64,000 bases of DNA, taken from Clostridia bacterium (GTDB taxonomy: Bacteria > Bacillota_A > Clostridia > TANB77 > CAG-508). The position numbers and the translations under genes are program-made. The stretch covers positions 124,001 to 188,000 of the forward strand of contig JAAVZD010000004.1 in assembly GCA_022791475.1 (NCBI GenBank), read 5' to 3'. Each line of letters starts with the position of its first letter. The stretch's first letter is position 1. Positions 46,253 through 55,510 of the stretch are shown here, in pieces. The notes beneath the pieces are model-generated. The model did no database searches, had not been told where the DNA came from, and saw nothing but the letters and a program-made list of their open reading frames with translations.

Positions 46253-47194
46253 ATGGTAAAAGATAACGAAATTAAAGCGGTGGTATCACCATTTGCAATA
46301 AGAGAAGGAGAAATTAAAGTATTTGATGGAAAAGATGGATATGTTTCTATGAATCAAATTATTCACAAAATAAACATAGGCCATATTAATGACTTACATT
46401 TTAAAATATTAGAATTAGTAAATGAATTTGAATTTATGACATCAAGACAAATTATGCAATTACTAGAATGGAAAGGTGTAGAAGTAGGTTCACAAGATAA
46501 ATTAAATAATAAATTAGAACAATTAGTAAAATCTAAAATATTAACAAGATATTACTTTAGTTCAGAAGAAGGAAAAGGAATATACAGAATTTATTGCTTA
46601 GAAAAAATGGGAAAATACCTATTAAATTCAAGAGGTGTTGACTCTAAATGGCAACCAACAGATAATACAAAACCAGTTCCTATGATAAAGAAAAGGTTAG
46701 CAGGAAACCAAACAATAATAGCATATTTAAGAAAAGTAAAAGCATTTGACTCATATGTACCAAAGCCATCAATAAATGCAAAAATGGCAGGTAAAGTATT
46801 TAAAGCTACAGGTGGAAGTGTAAAACTTACAAAAAACGGAAAAGCAATACAATTCCTATTTGAAGTAGTAAGAAGAGAAGATGACTGGGAGAAAAAATTA
46901 GTAGATAAAATGAAACTATATCAAGACTTCTATGGAAATTTCGTACCAGCAGACTCAGGTTTCATGTCAATGCCACAATTAATATTCATATGTGAAGACG
47001 AAAAACATATGGCAGAAACATTCAAAATAATAGTAGTAAACAAAGTAGAAATACCACAATTAAAACTATACTTTTCAACAGACCTAAGACAAAACGAAGA
47101 AACACTAGCAAAAACCCTAGTAGAATTCAAAAAAGACCCAGAAAGCAATAAGTATAAATTAGTTGATGTTGAAGTTAAATTATTAGGAATTTAA
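46253..47194 (+). CDS. Winged-helix protein, replication-relaxation-like
   Basis: 313 residues. A winged helix at about 40-125 (LHFKILELVNEFEFMTSRQIMQLLEW ... LEQLVKSKILTRYYF) followed by an alpha/beta domain (AIQFLFEVVRREDDWEKKLVDKMKLYQDF) that is reminiscent of replication-relaxation proteins of mobile elements. Start behind AAGGAGG. The neighbouring gene on the other strand is a VirD4-like ATPase, so both may derive from a conjugative element. Assignment tentative. Confidence 0.55.
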   Translation: MVKDNEIKAVVSPFAIREGEIKVFDGKDGYVSMNQIIHKINIGHINDLHFKILELVNEFEFMTSRQIMQLLEWKGVEVGSQDKLNNKLEQLVKSKILTRYYFSSEEGKGIYRIYCLEKMGKYLLNSRGVDSKWQPTDNTKPVPMIKKRLAGNQTIIAYLRKVKAFDSYVPKPSINAKMAGKVFKATGGSVKLTKNGKAIQFLFEVVRREDDWEKKLVDKMKLYQDFYGNFVPADSGFMSMPQLIFICEDEKHMAETFKIIVVNKVEIPQLKLYFSTDLRQNEETLAKTLVEFKKDPESNKYKLVDVEVKLLGI

Positions 47195-47200
47195 AAATAA

Positions 47201-47241
47201 CAACTAAAAAATGCACTTTTGAAAAGTGCATTTTTTAGTTG
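47201..47241. terminator. Perfect bidirectional terminator
   Basis: Perfect 20-base arms, CAACTAAAAAATGCACTTTT and its complement, with T-runs in both directions. Confidence 0.9.
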
Positions 47242-47273
47242 ATTATTTTTTTTACGGAAATGACTCCGAATGG

Positions 47274-47342
47274 CTAAATCACATTAATATCTACAAATCC
47301 AATTACAAATCCGATTAAAAAAGGTACTAACTCAAATTGCAT
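47274..47342 (-). CDS. Micropeptide, 22 hydrophobic residues
   Basis: On the minus strand AAAGGAGG stands 8 bases before ATG, followed by a 22-codon frame reading MQFELVPFLIGFVIGFVDIN then VI and a TAG at 47274. The ideal spacing and a single membrane-span peptide suggest a real gene, such as a membrane micropeptide or type I toxin-like peptide. No known family recognised. Confidence 0.5.
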   Translation of the reverse strand: MQFELVPFLIGFVIGFVDINVI

Positions 47343-47547
47343 AATGTATCCTCCTTTGATGTGAAAGAACTATAAACCTAGTTCAATTTAAAAGTTACTA
47401 TTATAATTATATTATTATATTTACATAAAATATAAAGAAAAAATTAAGAGAAAGTAAAGTTTGGGACACGTCCCAATTATTTCTTTTAAATATTATTCAC
47501 TATTCACTGGATACAAAAAATGAAGAGCACGAAGTCTCTTCATTTTT

Positions 47548-49896
47548 TTATCCATTCGGGTTTCCTTTTTTAAGGTCAAATATTATTGCATCCTCATTAT
47601 CATATACAAACTTAATATCATCATTATCCATTTTTATTGGATCTAAATCTCCATTTGCATCTTCTTCAAATTTTGTTTCACTTTTCCAAGATTTAGACTT
47701 TTTCTTTTTAGGTTCTGCTTCTTCTACAATACCATTTGTAAACTTTTCAAAGTCATATTGTTTATCAGTATGTTTTTCTTTATGCTTTGCTTCCATGAAA
47801 TCTATTTTACCATCACATAAATCCATAACACCTTTATTATTTTTCCATTTAAATAAACAACTCTTAAATGGTAAAGAACGTACTTTATCTACTGCAAATT
47901 TTGCACCCCATGCCCATTCGATACCTCCTAATGAAGAACTATATTTTCCTTTTTCAGTATCATAGCTTTGTGAGAATTTCCAGTTTCTAATATTTCCAAA
48001 TTCCTTAGACCACCATTCATTTTCAACAATGTCTCCACCACCAAAAACTATTTTATTCATACAATTTGAAGTAATTGTTTGTTTGTATTTTTCATTTACT
48101 GCTCCTAGTTGTGCTAATGTTTGTGTAGATATTGTAGTTCCAACACGATATTTCCTATATAAAGTAAATATTGGTTCAGTTGATTTTGAAATGAACTCTG
48201 GGAATTCATCTATATATAAGAAATGTGGTACTCTTGTAGATTCGTTTCCTGGTCTTGAAAGTACAGAATTTTGCATTAATAATATAAAGAATAATCCAAA
48301 ATTCTTATGCATAGTTGGACCTAAGTCTCCTCTTCTTGTACATACAAAAGTAACTTCTCCATTTGCTAAAGCTTTATCATAGTTAATATTATTTTTTCTA
48401 TTACAAATAATTTTCTTAACACCATTATATCTTATTAATTTTTCAAACACTGAAGAAGCATATAATGCAGATTTCTCCATATTTTCTCTTCCCGGAGAAT
48501 TCTTATAAAAGTTTTTCTTAAAGTAAGATAATTGTACATTATATTGTTCAGCAATTTCAGGAACAGCCTCTAAAGTATTACATAAGCTTTCTACTAAATC
48601 AAAATTGTTAAGTATTTTAACAACATCTTCTAATGTAGGTAGATAATCTTTATCTTTATATACTATAGGGTATGTAGCCTTTAATAATATACAAATATTT
48701 TCAATTGCTTGAACAGCATAGTTTTCCATATTAGTTTTATCTATATTTTCAATAGTACCTTGATACATGGCTTTTAGAATATAAGTAAATACACTAGCAG
48801 CTTTTAAAGGGTTTTCATATACAAATGGGTTTAAGCCAGCTGAGTTATCATTATTAGGGTCTACAATATTATATTTAATATTGTAGTTATTAGCTACTTC
48901 TATCATATGTCCAATAGATTCATAATCAGGAGAAATAGATGTTAAGCCTAAGTTTCTATAAATATATGTATCGCCGTTTTTACCAATAATCATTTTTCTC
49001 ATATATGTATCATATAAGCCTTGTTTACCTTGAACAGGAACTAACATATTTAATGAAAAATTATTATTTAAGTATTCATTATTAAAAGGTGCATTTAGAA
49101 CTGCTATACCAGTTTTTAATGCTGTAAATCCCATTTCTTTTGCAGTTTCATAGAAGAAATATTTTTTCTCTAAATCTCTAGCCATACAAGGTTCAAAAAC
49201 TAATGAAGTTTTTCCAGAGCCTGAAGGACCAACTACTAAAAATTGATTAAATCTGCTACTTTCTGGAATAATACATTTTCTAGTTACTTCCTTATCGTTA
49301 CATACATACATTTCACAAGAATATGGCCCTGTACCTTCTTTATTATCAGGTCCAAGTTTTATACCACCATAATCAGCAATTGATTCTTTTATAAGTTTAG
49401 TATCTTCAACTTTCTTATATAAGAAGTCAAATAATGGTTTTATAGTAGTAAGAGGTAAGAATACTGCAATAGCAGAAAGTGCTGGTCTAAATAATTCTGG
49501 GAAATTTATTGCTAAATTTGAATATCCAGGAAGTGAAACTAAACTAGCCCAAATGCTCATATTCATCCATTGTACTACCATTGAAATTGCTATAATATAT
49601 AAACTAACTACATATGTATGTAATAAATTAACTTTAACTCTATTAGATGTTGCAAATTTTGAACCACCAGAGAACAAAAATGCAAATATTGGGCAAGCAA
49701 GAGCAAAGGTGTACATGAATGGACCCCAATAAGAAACACCCACACCATTAAATATAATTAAGAGTATTTCAACAACTCTGTCTACTAAAAAATAGGCAGA
49801 TAATAAAGTTAATATATATGTGAAAAACGTATTTCTATCCGTTTTTAATATTTTCAAGAATTTATCAAAAAGTTTCAAAACTTTCACCACTTTCAA
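47548..49896 (-). CDS. VirD4/TraG-like type IV coupling ATPase
   Basis: 782 residues. N-terminal four membrane spans (about 25-170), Walker A GPSGSGKTSLVFEP near 224-237, Walker B HFLYIDEFPEF near 570, and STQTLAQLGAV as the following arginine/Gln-finger region. It is of the family that recruits DNA or protein substrates to type IV secretion. The acidic C-terminal tail may bind substrate. No relaxase or VirB genes occur within the window, so it stands alone; a chromosomal role is possible. Confidence 0.85.
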   Translation of the reverse strand: MKVVKVLKLFDKFLKILKTDRNTFFTYILTLLSAYFLVDRVVEILLIIFNGVGVSYWGPFMYTFALACPIFAFLFSGGSKFATSNRVKVNLLHTYVVSLYIIAISMVVQWMNMSIWASLVSLPGYSNLAINFPELFRPALSAIAVFLPLTTIKPLFDFLYKKVEDTKLIKESIADYGGIKLGPDNKEGTGPYSCEMYVCNDKEVTRKCIIPESSRFNQFLVVGPSGSGKTSLVFEPCMARDLEKKYFFYETAKEMGFTALKTGIAVLNAPFNNEYLNNNFSLNMLVPVQGKQGLYDTYMRKMIIGKNGDTYIYRNLGLTSISPDYESIGHMIEVANNYNIKYNIVDPNNDNSAGLNPFVYENPLKAASVFTYILKAMYQGTIENIDKTNMENYAVQAIENICILLKATYPIVYKDKDYLPTLEDVVKILNNFDLVESLCNTLEAVPEIAEQYNVQLSYFKKNFYKNSPGRENMEKSALYASSVFEKLIRYNGVKKIICNRKNNINYDKALANGEVTFVCTRRGDLGPTMHKNFGLFFILLMQNSVLSRPGNESTRVPHFLYIDEFPEFISKSTEPIFTLYRKYRVGTTISTQTLAQLGAVNEKYKQTITSNCMNKIVFGGGDIVENEWWSKEFGNIRNWKFSQSYDTEKGKYSSSLGGIEWAWGAKFAVDKVRSLPFKSCLFKWKNNKGVMDLCDGKIDFMEAKHKEKHTDKQYDFEKFTNGIVEEAEPKKKKSKSWKSETKFEEDANGDLDPIKMDNDDIKFVYDNEDAIIFDLKKGNPNG

Positions 49897-50295
49897 TAAT
49901 TAAAATATTTGCACCTATATTATCCTATAAAATACGCAAAAAATCAAGCTTTTTTGACAAATTTGTGAAAAAAGAAGTTGGAAGATCACAATACTATTAA
50001 AATTCAATAACATTAATTAATATAGTATAATAAAATTATATATAAATTTATTTGGAAATATAATAGAAAATTAAAGTAGGGGTCATAGTCTTTGGAACCT
50101 ACTCTTTCTACGAAATTACCTGAAAATAATTTACGTTATAAGCAATTTCGTTGGAGCATGGGCGATTAATAATCGCCCCCTACAATTATATTAATAAAAT
50201 GCAAAGCAAAAATTTCAAAAAATACTTGAATAATATTAATATTATGCATATAATTTAATACAAATACATAATAGAATAAATAAAGAGGAAAAATT
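49897..50295. other. Intergenic with repeat family B element
   Basis: No gene seen. 50076-50185 is a long family B element: GTAGGGGTCATAG at one end, GGCGATTAATAATCGCCCCC TACA at the other, with ACGAAATTACC opposed to AAGCAATTTCGTTGG inside. Confidence 0.6.
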
Positions 50296-51957
50296 ATGAT
50301 AAAAGGAAAACATAGAAGAGAAGGTAAGGTTAAGAAGGAAAGTTTTATGCAAGGTGTGTTATCTCTTATGGTAGCACAAGTATTAATAAAACTTTTAGGT
50401 TTAATATATAAATGGTATTTAACAAATAGAGAAGGTTTTGGTGATGAAGGCAATGCAATTTATAGTGCTGGTTTTTCTATTTATGCACTATTACTAACAC
50501 TTTCATCAACAGGGGTTCCAAATGCAGTTTCAAAATTAGTATCAGAACATACTGCTAAAGGAGACTATAGGGGAGCTCATAGAATTTTTAAAATATCACT
50601 TGCAACATTTGCTATTATTGGCTTAATAGGAACACTAATATTATTCTTAGGAGCAGGTTATATATCAAATGTATGGCTTGCAATACCAGAAGCGGAGCTT
50701 ACATTAGTAGCACTATCACCAGCAATATTTTTTGTAGCAATAATATCTGTATTTAGGGGATATTTTAATGGTAGAGAAAACATGAAAGCTACGGCAAATT
50801 CACAAACTTTAGAACAGTTAGCTAAAACTATATTCACAGTATTAGTAGTAGAAATTGTTGCAATATGTTCAGGAGTAAATACAAATTTAATGGCAGCAGG
50901 GGCTAACCTAGCAACAACTTTAGCAACAGTAGCAAGCTTTTTATACTTATATATGTACTTTAAAGTAAGAAGGGTTGAACTAGGAAAAGAAATAGTATCA
51001 TCAGTAAATTATCCTACAAAAAGTATATTAGGAACAGTTAAAAATATATTAATGGTTTCTATACCAATGTCATTAAGTTCAATATTAACTTCGCTAAATA
51101 GAAATATTGATTCAATGACAGTAAAAAGAGGGTTACAAACTTTCTTGACAGAGGGAGAAGCTTTAAAACAATATGGAATTTTAAGTGGAAAGGTAGATAC
51201 ACTAGTTTCATTACCTTTATCATTTAATATAGCATTTGCAACAGCATTAGTGCCAGCTATTGCTTCAGCAAAGACCAAAGGAGATATGCACACAGCTAAT
51301 AAAAGAGTATCATTTTCATTATTAGTAACAATGTTAATAGGTCTTCCTTGTATGATAGGAATGATGATTTTTGCACAGCCTATTTTAAATTTATTATTTC
51401 CTAATGCAAGTGAAGGAGCATTTATTTTTCAAGTTAGTAGTTTAACTATAATATTTACAGTACTTGAACAAACTGTAAATGGAGCTTTGCAAGGATTGGG
51501 GAAAATATACATACCAGCAATTGCATTAACAATAGGTGTTGCAGTTAAATTTATACTAAACTTAATATTAGTACCAATACCATGGATAGGTGCAGCAGGA
51601 GCAGCCTTTGCGACAGTAGCATGTCACGCAATAGCATTTATAATAGGTTTTTATGTATTAAAGAAAAGTATGAAAATAGATCTACCATTTACAAAATTTA
51701 TAGTAAAACCATTTCTAGCAACATTTATTATGGCAGTATGTTCATATGCAGTTTATTTATTATTAGGTGGTATAAATGCAAGTAAAGTGGTAACAATAAT
51801 AGCAATTTTAGTAGCAGTAATAATGTACAGTTTATCTATAATAGTATTAAAATTATTTACAAAAGAAGAACTATTAATGATACCATATGGTAATAAATTA
51901 TATAAATTATTAGAAAGAATAGGAATATATAGGGAGGGCGCAAACCCAGCAAAATAG
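50296..51957 (+). CDS. SpoVB/MurJ-type polysaccharide or lipid II flippase
   Basis: 553 residues with about 14 membrane spans, MOP superfamily. The N-terminus (SFMQGVLSLMVAQVLIKLLGLIYKWYL) and the middle FRGYFNGRENMKATANSQTLEQL region match the SpoVB/YtgP group, which export wall precursors or act in spore cortex formation. ATG preceded by GAGGAAA. Which substrate it moves is not deducible. Confidence 0.88.
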   Translation: MIKGKHRREGKVKKESFMQGVLSLMVAQVLIKLLGLIYKWYLTNREGFGDEGNAIYSAGFSIYALLLTLSSTGVPNAVSKLVSEHTAKGDYRGAHRIFKISLATFAIIGLIGTLILFLGAGYISNVWLAIPEAELTLVALSPAIFFVAIISVFRGYFNGRENMKATANSQTLEQLAKTIFTVLVVEIVAICSGVNTNLMAAGANLATTLATVASFLYLYMYFKVRRVELGKEIVSSVNYPTKSILGTVKNILMVSIPMSLSSILTSLNRNIDSMTVKRGLQTFLTEGEALKQYGILSGKVDTLVSLPLSFNIAFATALVPAIASAKTKGDMHTANKRVSFSLLVTMLIGLPCMIGMMIFAQPILNLLFPNASEGAFIFQVSSLTIIFTVLEQTVNGALQGLGKIYIPAIALTIGVAVKFILNLILVPIPWIGAAGAAFATVACHAIAFIIGFYVLKKSMKIDLPFTKFIVKPFLATFIMAVCSYAVYLLLGGINASKVVTIIAILVAVIMYSLSIIVLKLFTKEELLMIPYGNKLYKLLERIGIYREGANPAK

Positions 51958-52005
51958 CGGTTTTTAGAATATGAATAAGTTAAAAACCTAGAGCCGTAAA
52001 GGTTT
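51943..52005 (+). ncRNA. Possible structured RNA before hup
   Basis: GGTTTTTA and TAAAAACC form a hairpin, framed by CGG/CCG and by AAACC/GGTTT pairs (GCAAACCCAGC ... GTAAAGGTTTG). There is no T-run, so it is not a simple terminator. It overlaps the end of the flippase gene and lies about 110 bases before hup. No riboswitch class recognised. Confidence 0.3.
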
Positions 52006-52114
52006 GAAAGAAAAAAATAATAAAAAAAAGAAGGATTTTGAAAAACATTGGCGAATAATGTTAGTAGTAGAATGAAATAAGTCTACTGATGAAATCTTAT
52101 AGGAGGTAAGTTAA

Positions 52115-52393
52115 ATGAACAAATCAGAATTAATCGCAGCTATCGCAGCAAAAACTGGTTCAACAAAAAAAGACGCTGAAGCATCTTTAAACGCATTTGT
52201 TGAAGTTGTAACAGAAACTTTAGTAAAAGGAGACAAAGTTCAACTAGTTGGATTTGGTTCTTTTGAAGTAAGAAAAAGAGCAGCTAGAAAAGGAAGAAAC
52301 CCACAAACTAAAGAAGAAATCAAAATACCAGCTTCTAAAGCACCAGTATTCAAAGCAGGAAAAGCTTTAAAAGATTTAGTAAACAATAAATAA
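52115..52393 (+). CDS. hup: HU DNA-binding protein
   Basis: 92 residues, [22 protein letters not shown] at the start and the DNA-binding arm [20 protein letters not shown] at about 48-67 are diagnostic of HU/IHF family, with the final [18 protein letters not shown] tail. Nucleoid architecture. Strong AGGAGGT site and codons typical of a highly expressed gene. Confidence 0.97.
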   Translation: MNKSELIAAIAAKTGSTKKDAEASLNAFVEVVTETLVKGDKVQLVGFGSFEVRKRAARKGRNPQTKEEIKIPASKAPVFKAGKALKDLVNNK

Positions 52394-52431
52394 TTAATGA
52401 TGATTTCAATATAAATTATATGAATTCATAT

Positions 52432-52463
52432 AAAAGAGCGAAGTGACCCTTCGTTCTTTTTTT
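52432..52463 (+). terminator. Rho-independent terminator
   Basis: AAAAGAGCGAAG and CTTCGTTCTTTTTTT arms after hup. Confidence 0.85.
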
Positions 52464-52706
52464 GTCTAGTAGAAAAAATAATAATTTGATTTTCAGTGTA
52501 GGGGCACAGTGCCACGTGCCTTTTGTGTGTAACATAGAAAAAATCGATTTCAAATTTAGGGGCGTAGCCTTGAGTCTGCCCGCATGTCAAAGTTACTTTT
52601 GTTCCAAGTATGCAAATTAAGTTAGAAACGACACACACTAGGGACGGTCCTTAACGTGCATAATATATACATTTGTGAATATATATTTGTATAGAGGTGA
52701 AAATTA
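52464..52706. repeat. Intergenic with family B fragments
   Basis: GTAGGGGCACAGTGCCACGTGCC near 52499, GGGGCGTAGCC near 52559 and GGGACGGTCC near 52640. No gene. Mosaic of repeat fragments. Confidence 0.5.
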
Positions 52707-53831
52707 GTGATATTAAAAGCAATAAAGGTAAGAAAAAAATATATAATTATAATGATAGCAATTATTATTCTATTTATAGGCACATGTATAGGTATAAATT
52801 TATATAAAAACTTTAAAATAAAAGAGAAACTAAGAATAGAAGAAATACAAAAAATACAAGAAATAGAAAATAACAATGAAATACAAGAAGCAGAGCAAGA
52901 AGAGGAAAAAGTAGAACAAAAAGAATATATTAAATGGGTAGATTTTAATGTTCCATTAGAATTATTAGAAAAAACAGCTTCATTAGATATTAAATCACAC
53001 AATAATGAAGAAAAGGTGAAACTTGATTGGATTGAACTACTTTCATACTTGGGAGCAAAATATGGTGGAAACTTTAAATCATTTAAGCAGGTAGATTTAG
53101 ATAATTTGGTACAAAAATTAAAAAATGGAGAAAGTATAGAAAATATAGTTAGTAATAAAAAATTGTATTCTTATTATATAGAAGCATATACAGCAATATT
53201 AGATGAATTCATAGGCGAATATGAAATAGAAGTAGATAATAATGGCCAAAATGTATTTCAAAAGAAATATGGAATAAAAGCATTTCTGCCAATAGCAAAA
53301 AACTATAATTTTAGTCATTATGATGATTTCGGTAATAGCAGAAGTTATGGGTATAAAAGAGTTCATTTAGGGAATGACTTAATGGGCTCTATTGGAACAC
53401 CAATAATTGCAGTAGAAAGTGGAACAGTAGAAGCATGTGGATGGAACCAATATGGAGGTTGGAGAATAGGAATACGAAGTTTTGATAAAAAGAGATACTA
53501 CTATTATGCACATTTACGAAAAGACCACCCATATGCAAAAGATATAAAAGAAGGAAGTATAGTAAATGCAGGAGATGTAATAGGGTATTTAGGAATGACA
53601 GGATATTCTGCAAAAGAAAATGTAAATAATATCAATGTTCCACATTTACATTTTGGAATGCAATTAATTTTTGATGAATCACAAAAAGATGGAACAAATC
53701 AAATTTGGATAGATGTATATTCTATAATTAATTTTTTGAAAAAGAACAAATCAGAAGTATATATGGAATATGAAGATACAAAAGATTACCAAAGAAAATA
53801 CAATATAATAGACCCAGTTACAGAAGAATAA
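52707..53831 (+). CDS. Membrane-anchored M23 peptidase
   Basis: 374 residues. N-terminal span (IIIMIAIIILFIGTCIGINLY), acidic coiled-coil linker, then an M23 domain with YKRVHLGNDLMGSIGTP (H and D), YYYYAHLR and NVPHLHFGMQ (HxH). Larger than the M23 proteins at 16719 and 26735, with a separate helical domain at about 90-190. GTG start behind AGAGGTG. Role: cell-wall or spore-wall remodelling, inferred. Confidence 0.82.
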   Translation: MILKAIKVRKKYIIIMIAIIILFIGTCIGINLYKNFKIKEKLRIEEIQKIQEIENNNEIQEAEQEEEKVEQKEYIKWVDFNVPLELLEKTASLDIKSHNNEEKVKLDWIELLSYLGAKYGGNFKSFKQVDLDNLVQKLKNGESIENIVSNKKLYSYYIEAYTAILDEFIGEYEIEVDNNGQNVFQKKYGIKAFLPIAKNYNFSHYDDFGNSRSYGYKRVHLGNDLMGSIGTPIIAVESGTVEACGWNQYGGWRIGIRSFDKKRYYYYAHLRKDHPYAKDIKEGSIVNAGDVIGYLGMTGYSAKENVNNINVPHLHFGMQLIFDESQKDGTNQIWIDVYSIINFLKKNKSEVYMEYEDTKDYQRKYNIIDPVTEE

Positions 53832-53864
53832 ATAGGTCATATTATAAAAAATATTATATTTTAA

Positions 53865-53925
53865 ATTGTAGGGGCTTAATCGGTAAGGAATACCTAAAGG
53901 AATTTACCGAATTACGCCCTTTGTT
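53865..53925. repeat. Repeat family B copy
   Basis: TTGTAGGGGCTTAATCGGTA AGGAATACCTAAAGG then TTTACCGAATTACGCCC. Almost the same as 43256-43314. Confidence 0.75.
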
Positions 53926-53958
53926 ACTATTCACAGCTATCATTTAAAGTCCGCTCCC

Positions 53959-54065
53959 AGGGTTTAATATATTTTATTTTTTACATTTCGCCCTCCAAGA
54001 CAAGGGGTATTTCCCCGCCTCAATGGGCTGTCGGGTCTTCATTACAAAAAAATATATTAAACCCT
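53959..54065. repeat. Element with 17-base terminal inverted repeats
   Basis: AGGGTTTAATATATTTT at 53959-53975 and its exact complement at 54049-54065 enclose a GC-richer 73-base core with GGGGTATTTCCCC and GGGCTGTCGGGTC stretches. No coding frame. Could be a MITE-like element or a structured RNA. The base composition differs sharply from its surroundings. Confidence 0.6.
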
Positions 54066-54213
54066 TCGCGCTAGTGCATAATAAAATTTGGATGCGAATT
54101 GTAACCGACCTTTTATATTATACAAAAAAATAAACTTGTTTTCATTGCACAAAAACATAAGTTAATATATAATAAAAATAGCAAAATTAAGAAAAATGGA
54201 AAGGAGAAGGGAT

Positions 54214-55299
54214 ATGGAAAATAACTTAGGAATAATTGTGCTAGAAAATGCAAAAGAGTTAGGGGAAAAATTGCAAAAAAGTTTAAATATACTAAGAAAA
54301 GAAAACACAAACTATATTATTCCATTAAAAAATAGTAGGTTTAGTAATGGAGAAGGAAAAGTAAGCATTGAAAGCACTGTAAGGGAAAAAGACTTATACA
54401 TATTATCAGATGTTGGAAATTATAATGTATCATACGAAATGCATGGAGTAAAGCATAATATGTCACCAGATGAACATTTTCAGGATATTAAGAGAGTAAT
54501 ATCTGCTACAAGTGGACACGCATCTAAAATAACAATTGTTATGCCTTTATTATATCAGGCAAGGCAACATAAAAGAAAAGGGAGAGAATCTTTAGATTGT
54601 GCTATTGCCTTGCAAGAATTAGAAAGGTTGGGAGTAGATAACATTATTACATTTGATGCCCATGACCCAAATGTATCAAATGCAATTCCAAGGTTACCAT
54701 TTGAAAACTTTTACCCTACACATACAATACTTAATGATTTAATAAGAGAAGAAAGCGAAAATATAGATAACATATTAGTAGTAAGCCCAGATATGGGAGC
54801 TATGGAAAGAGCAAGATATTATGCTGAAATGTTAAGCTGTGATGTAGGTGTATTTTATAAAAGAAGAGACTTAAGCAAAGTTGTTAATGGGAAAAACCCA
54901 ATAATAGAACATACATATATGGGGGCAGATGTAAAGGGTAGAGATATTATTGTAGTAGATGACATGATAGCTTCTGGACAATCTATGTTAGAAGTAGCAA
55001 AAGAGCTAAAACAGCGTGGTGCAAACCATATTTATTTAATAGCAAGTTTTGCGTTATTAACAGAAGGAATGCAAGGATTTATAAACTCATATAATGAAGG
55101 TATGTTTACAAAACTATATTCTACAAATTTATCATATGTTCCAGAAATGATAAAAAAACAAGAATGGTACCATGAAGTAGACTGCTCAATGCAACTTGCA
55201 ACTATTATAGACACATTAAACAAAAAAGAATCAATAGAATTTTTATTTGATGGTAGAAAACAAATATTAGAAAAAATAAAGAAAGTAAAAAATAGCTAA
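54214..55299 (+). CDS. prs: Ribose-phosphate pyrophosphokinase-like protein
   Basis: 361 residues. PRPP-binding loop IIVVDDMIASGQSMLEVA near 250, pyrophosphate region FDAHDPNVSNAIPR, and LLYQARQHKRKGRESLDCAIA as the flexible ATP loop. Makes PRPP from ribose 5-phosphate and ATP. It is longer than ordinary Prs (about 315), with extra C-terminal sequence, as in a divergent Firmicutes subgroup. ATG 54214 after AAGGAGAAGG. PRPP would feed pncB and nucleotide synthesis. Confidence 0.88.
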   Translation: MENNLGIIVLENAKELGEKLQKSLNILRKENTNYIIPLKNSRFSNGEGKVSIESTVREKDLYILSDVGNYNVSYEMHGVKHNMSPDEHFQDIKRVISATSGHASKITIVMPLLYQARQHKRKGRESLDCAIALQELERLGVDNIITFDAHDPNVSNAIPRLPFENFYPTHTILNDLIREESENIDNILVVSPDMGAMERARYYAEMLSCDVGVFYKRRDLSKVVNGKNPIIEHTYMGADVKGRDIIVVDDMIASGQSMLEVAKELKQRGANHIYLIASFALLTEGMQGFINSYNEGMFTKLYSTNLSYVPEMIKKQEWYHEVDCSMQLATIIDTLNKKESIEFLFDGRKQILEKIKKVKNS

Positions 55300-55423
55300 A
55301 TATGAATTACTCTTTGCATTCTAAGAAAGTACGTTATTTCAAGTTGAAATTGTATCTAAAAGGAATGCCTAAGAGAATTTAACAAATTATTGAACAATAA
55401 AAATCGTTATTTATTTTTTCACG

Positions 55424-55450
55424 TAGGGGCACGGGGCACCGTGCCTTATA
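55424..55450. repeat. Repeat fragment with GC-rich palindrome
   Basis: GTAGGGGCACGGGGCACCGTGCC. The ACGGGGCACCGTGC core also occurs in the tail of scpB at 29132. Confidence 0.5.
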
Positions 55451-55510
55451 CTTTATGAAAGTATAAAATTTTATACTTCTAACTATAATTTATTAAAGGA
55501 GTAAATAAGA

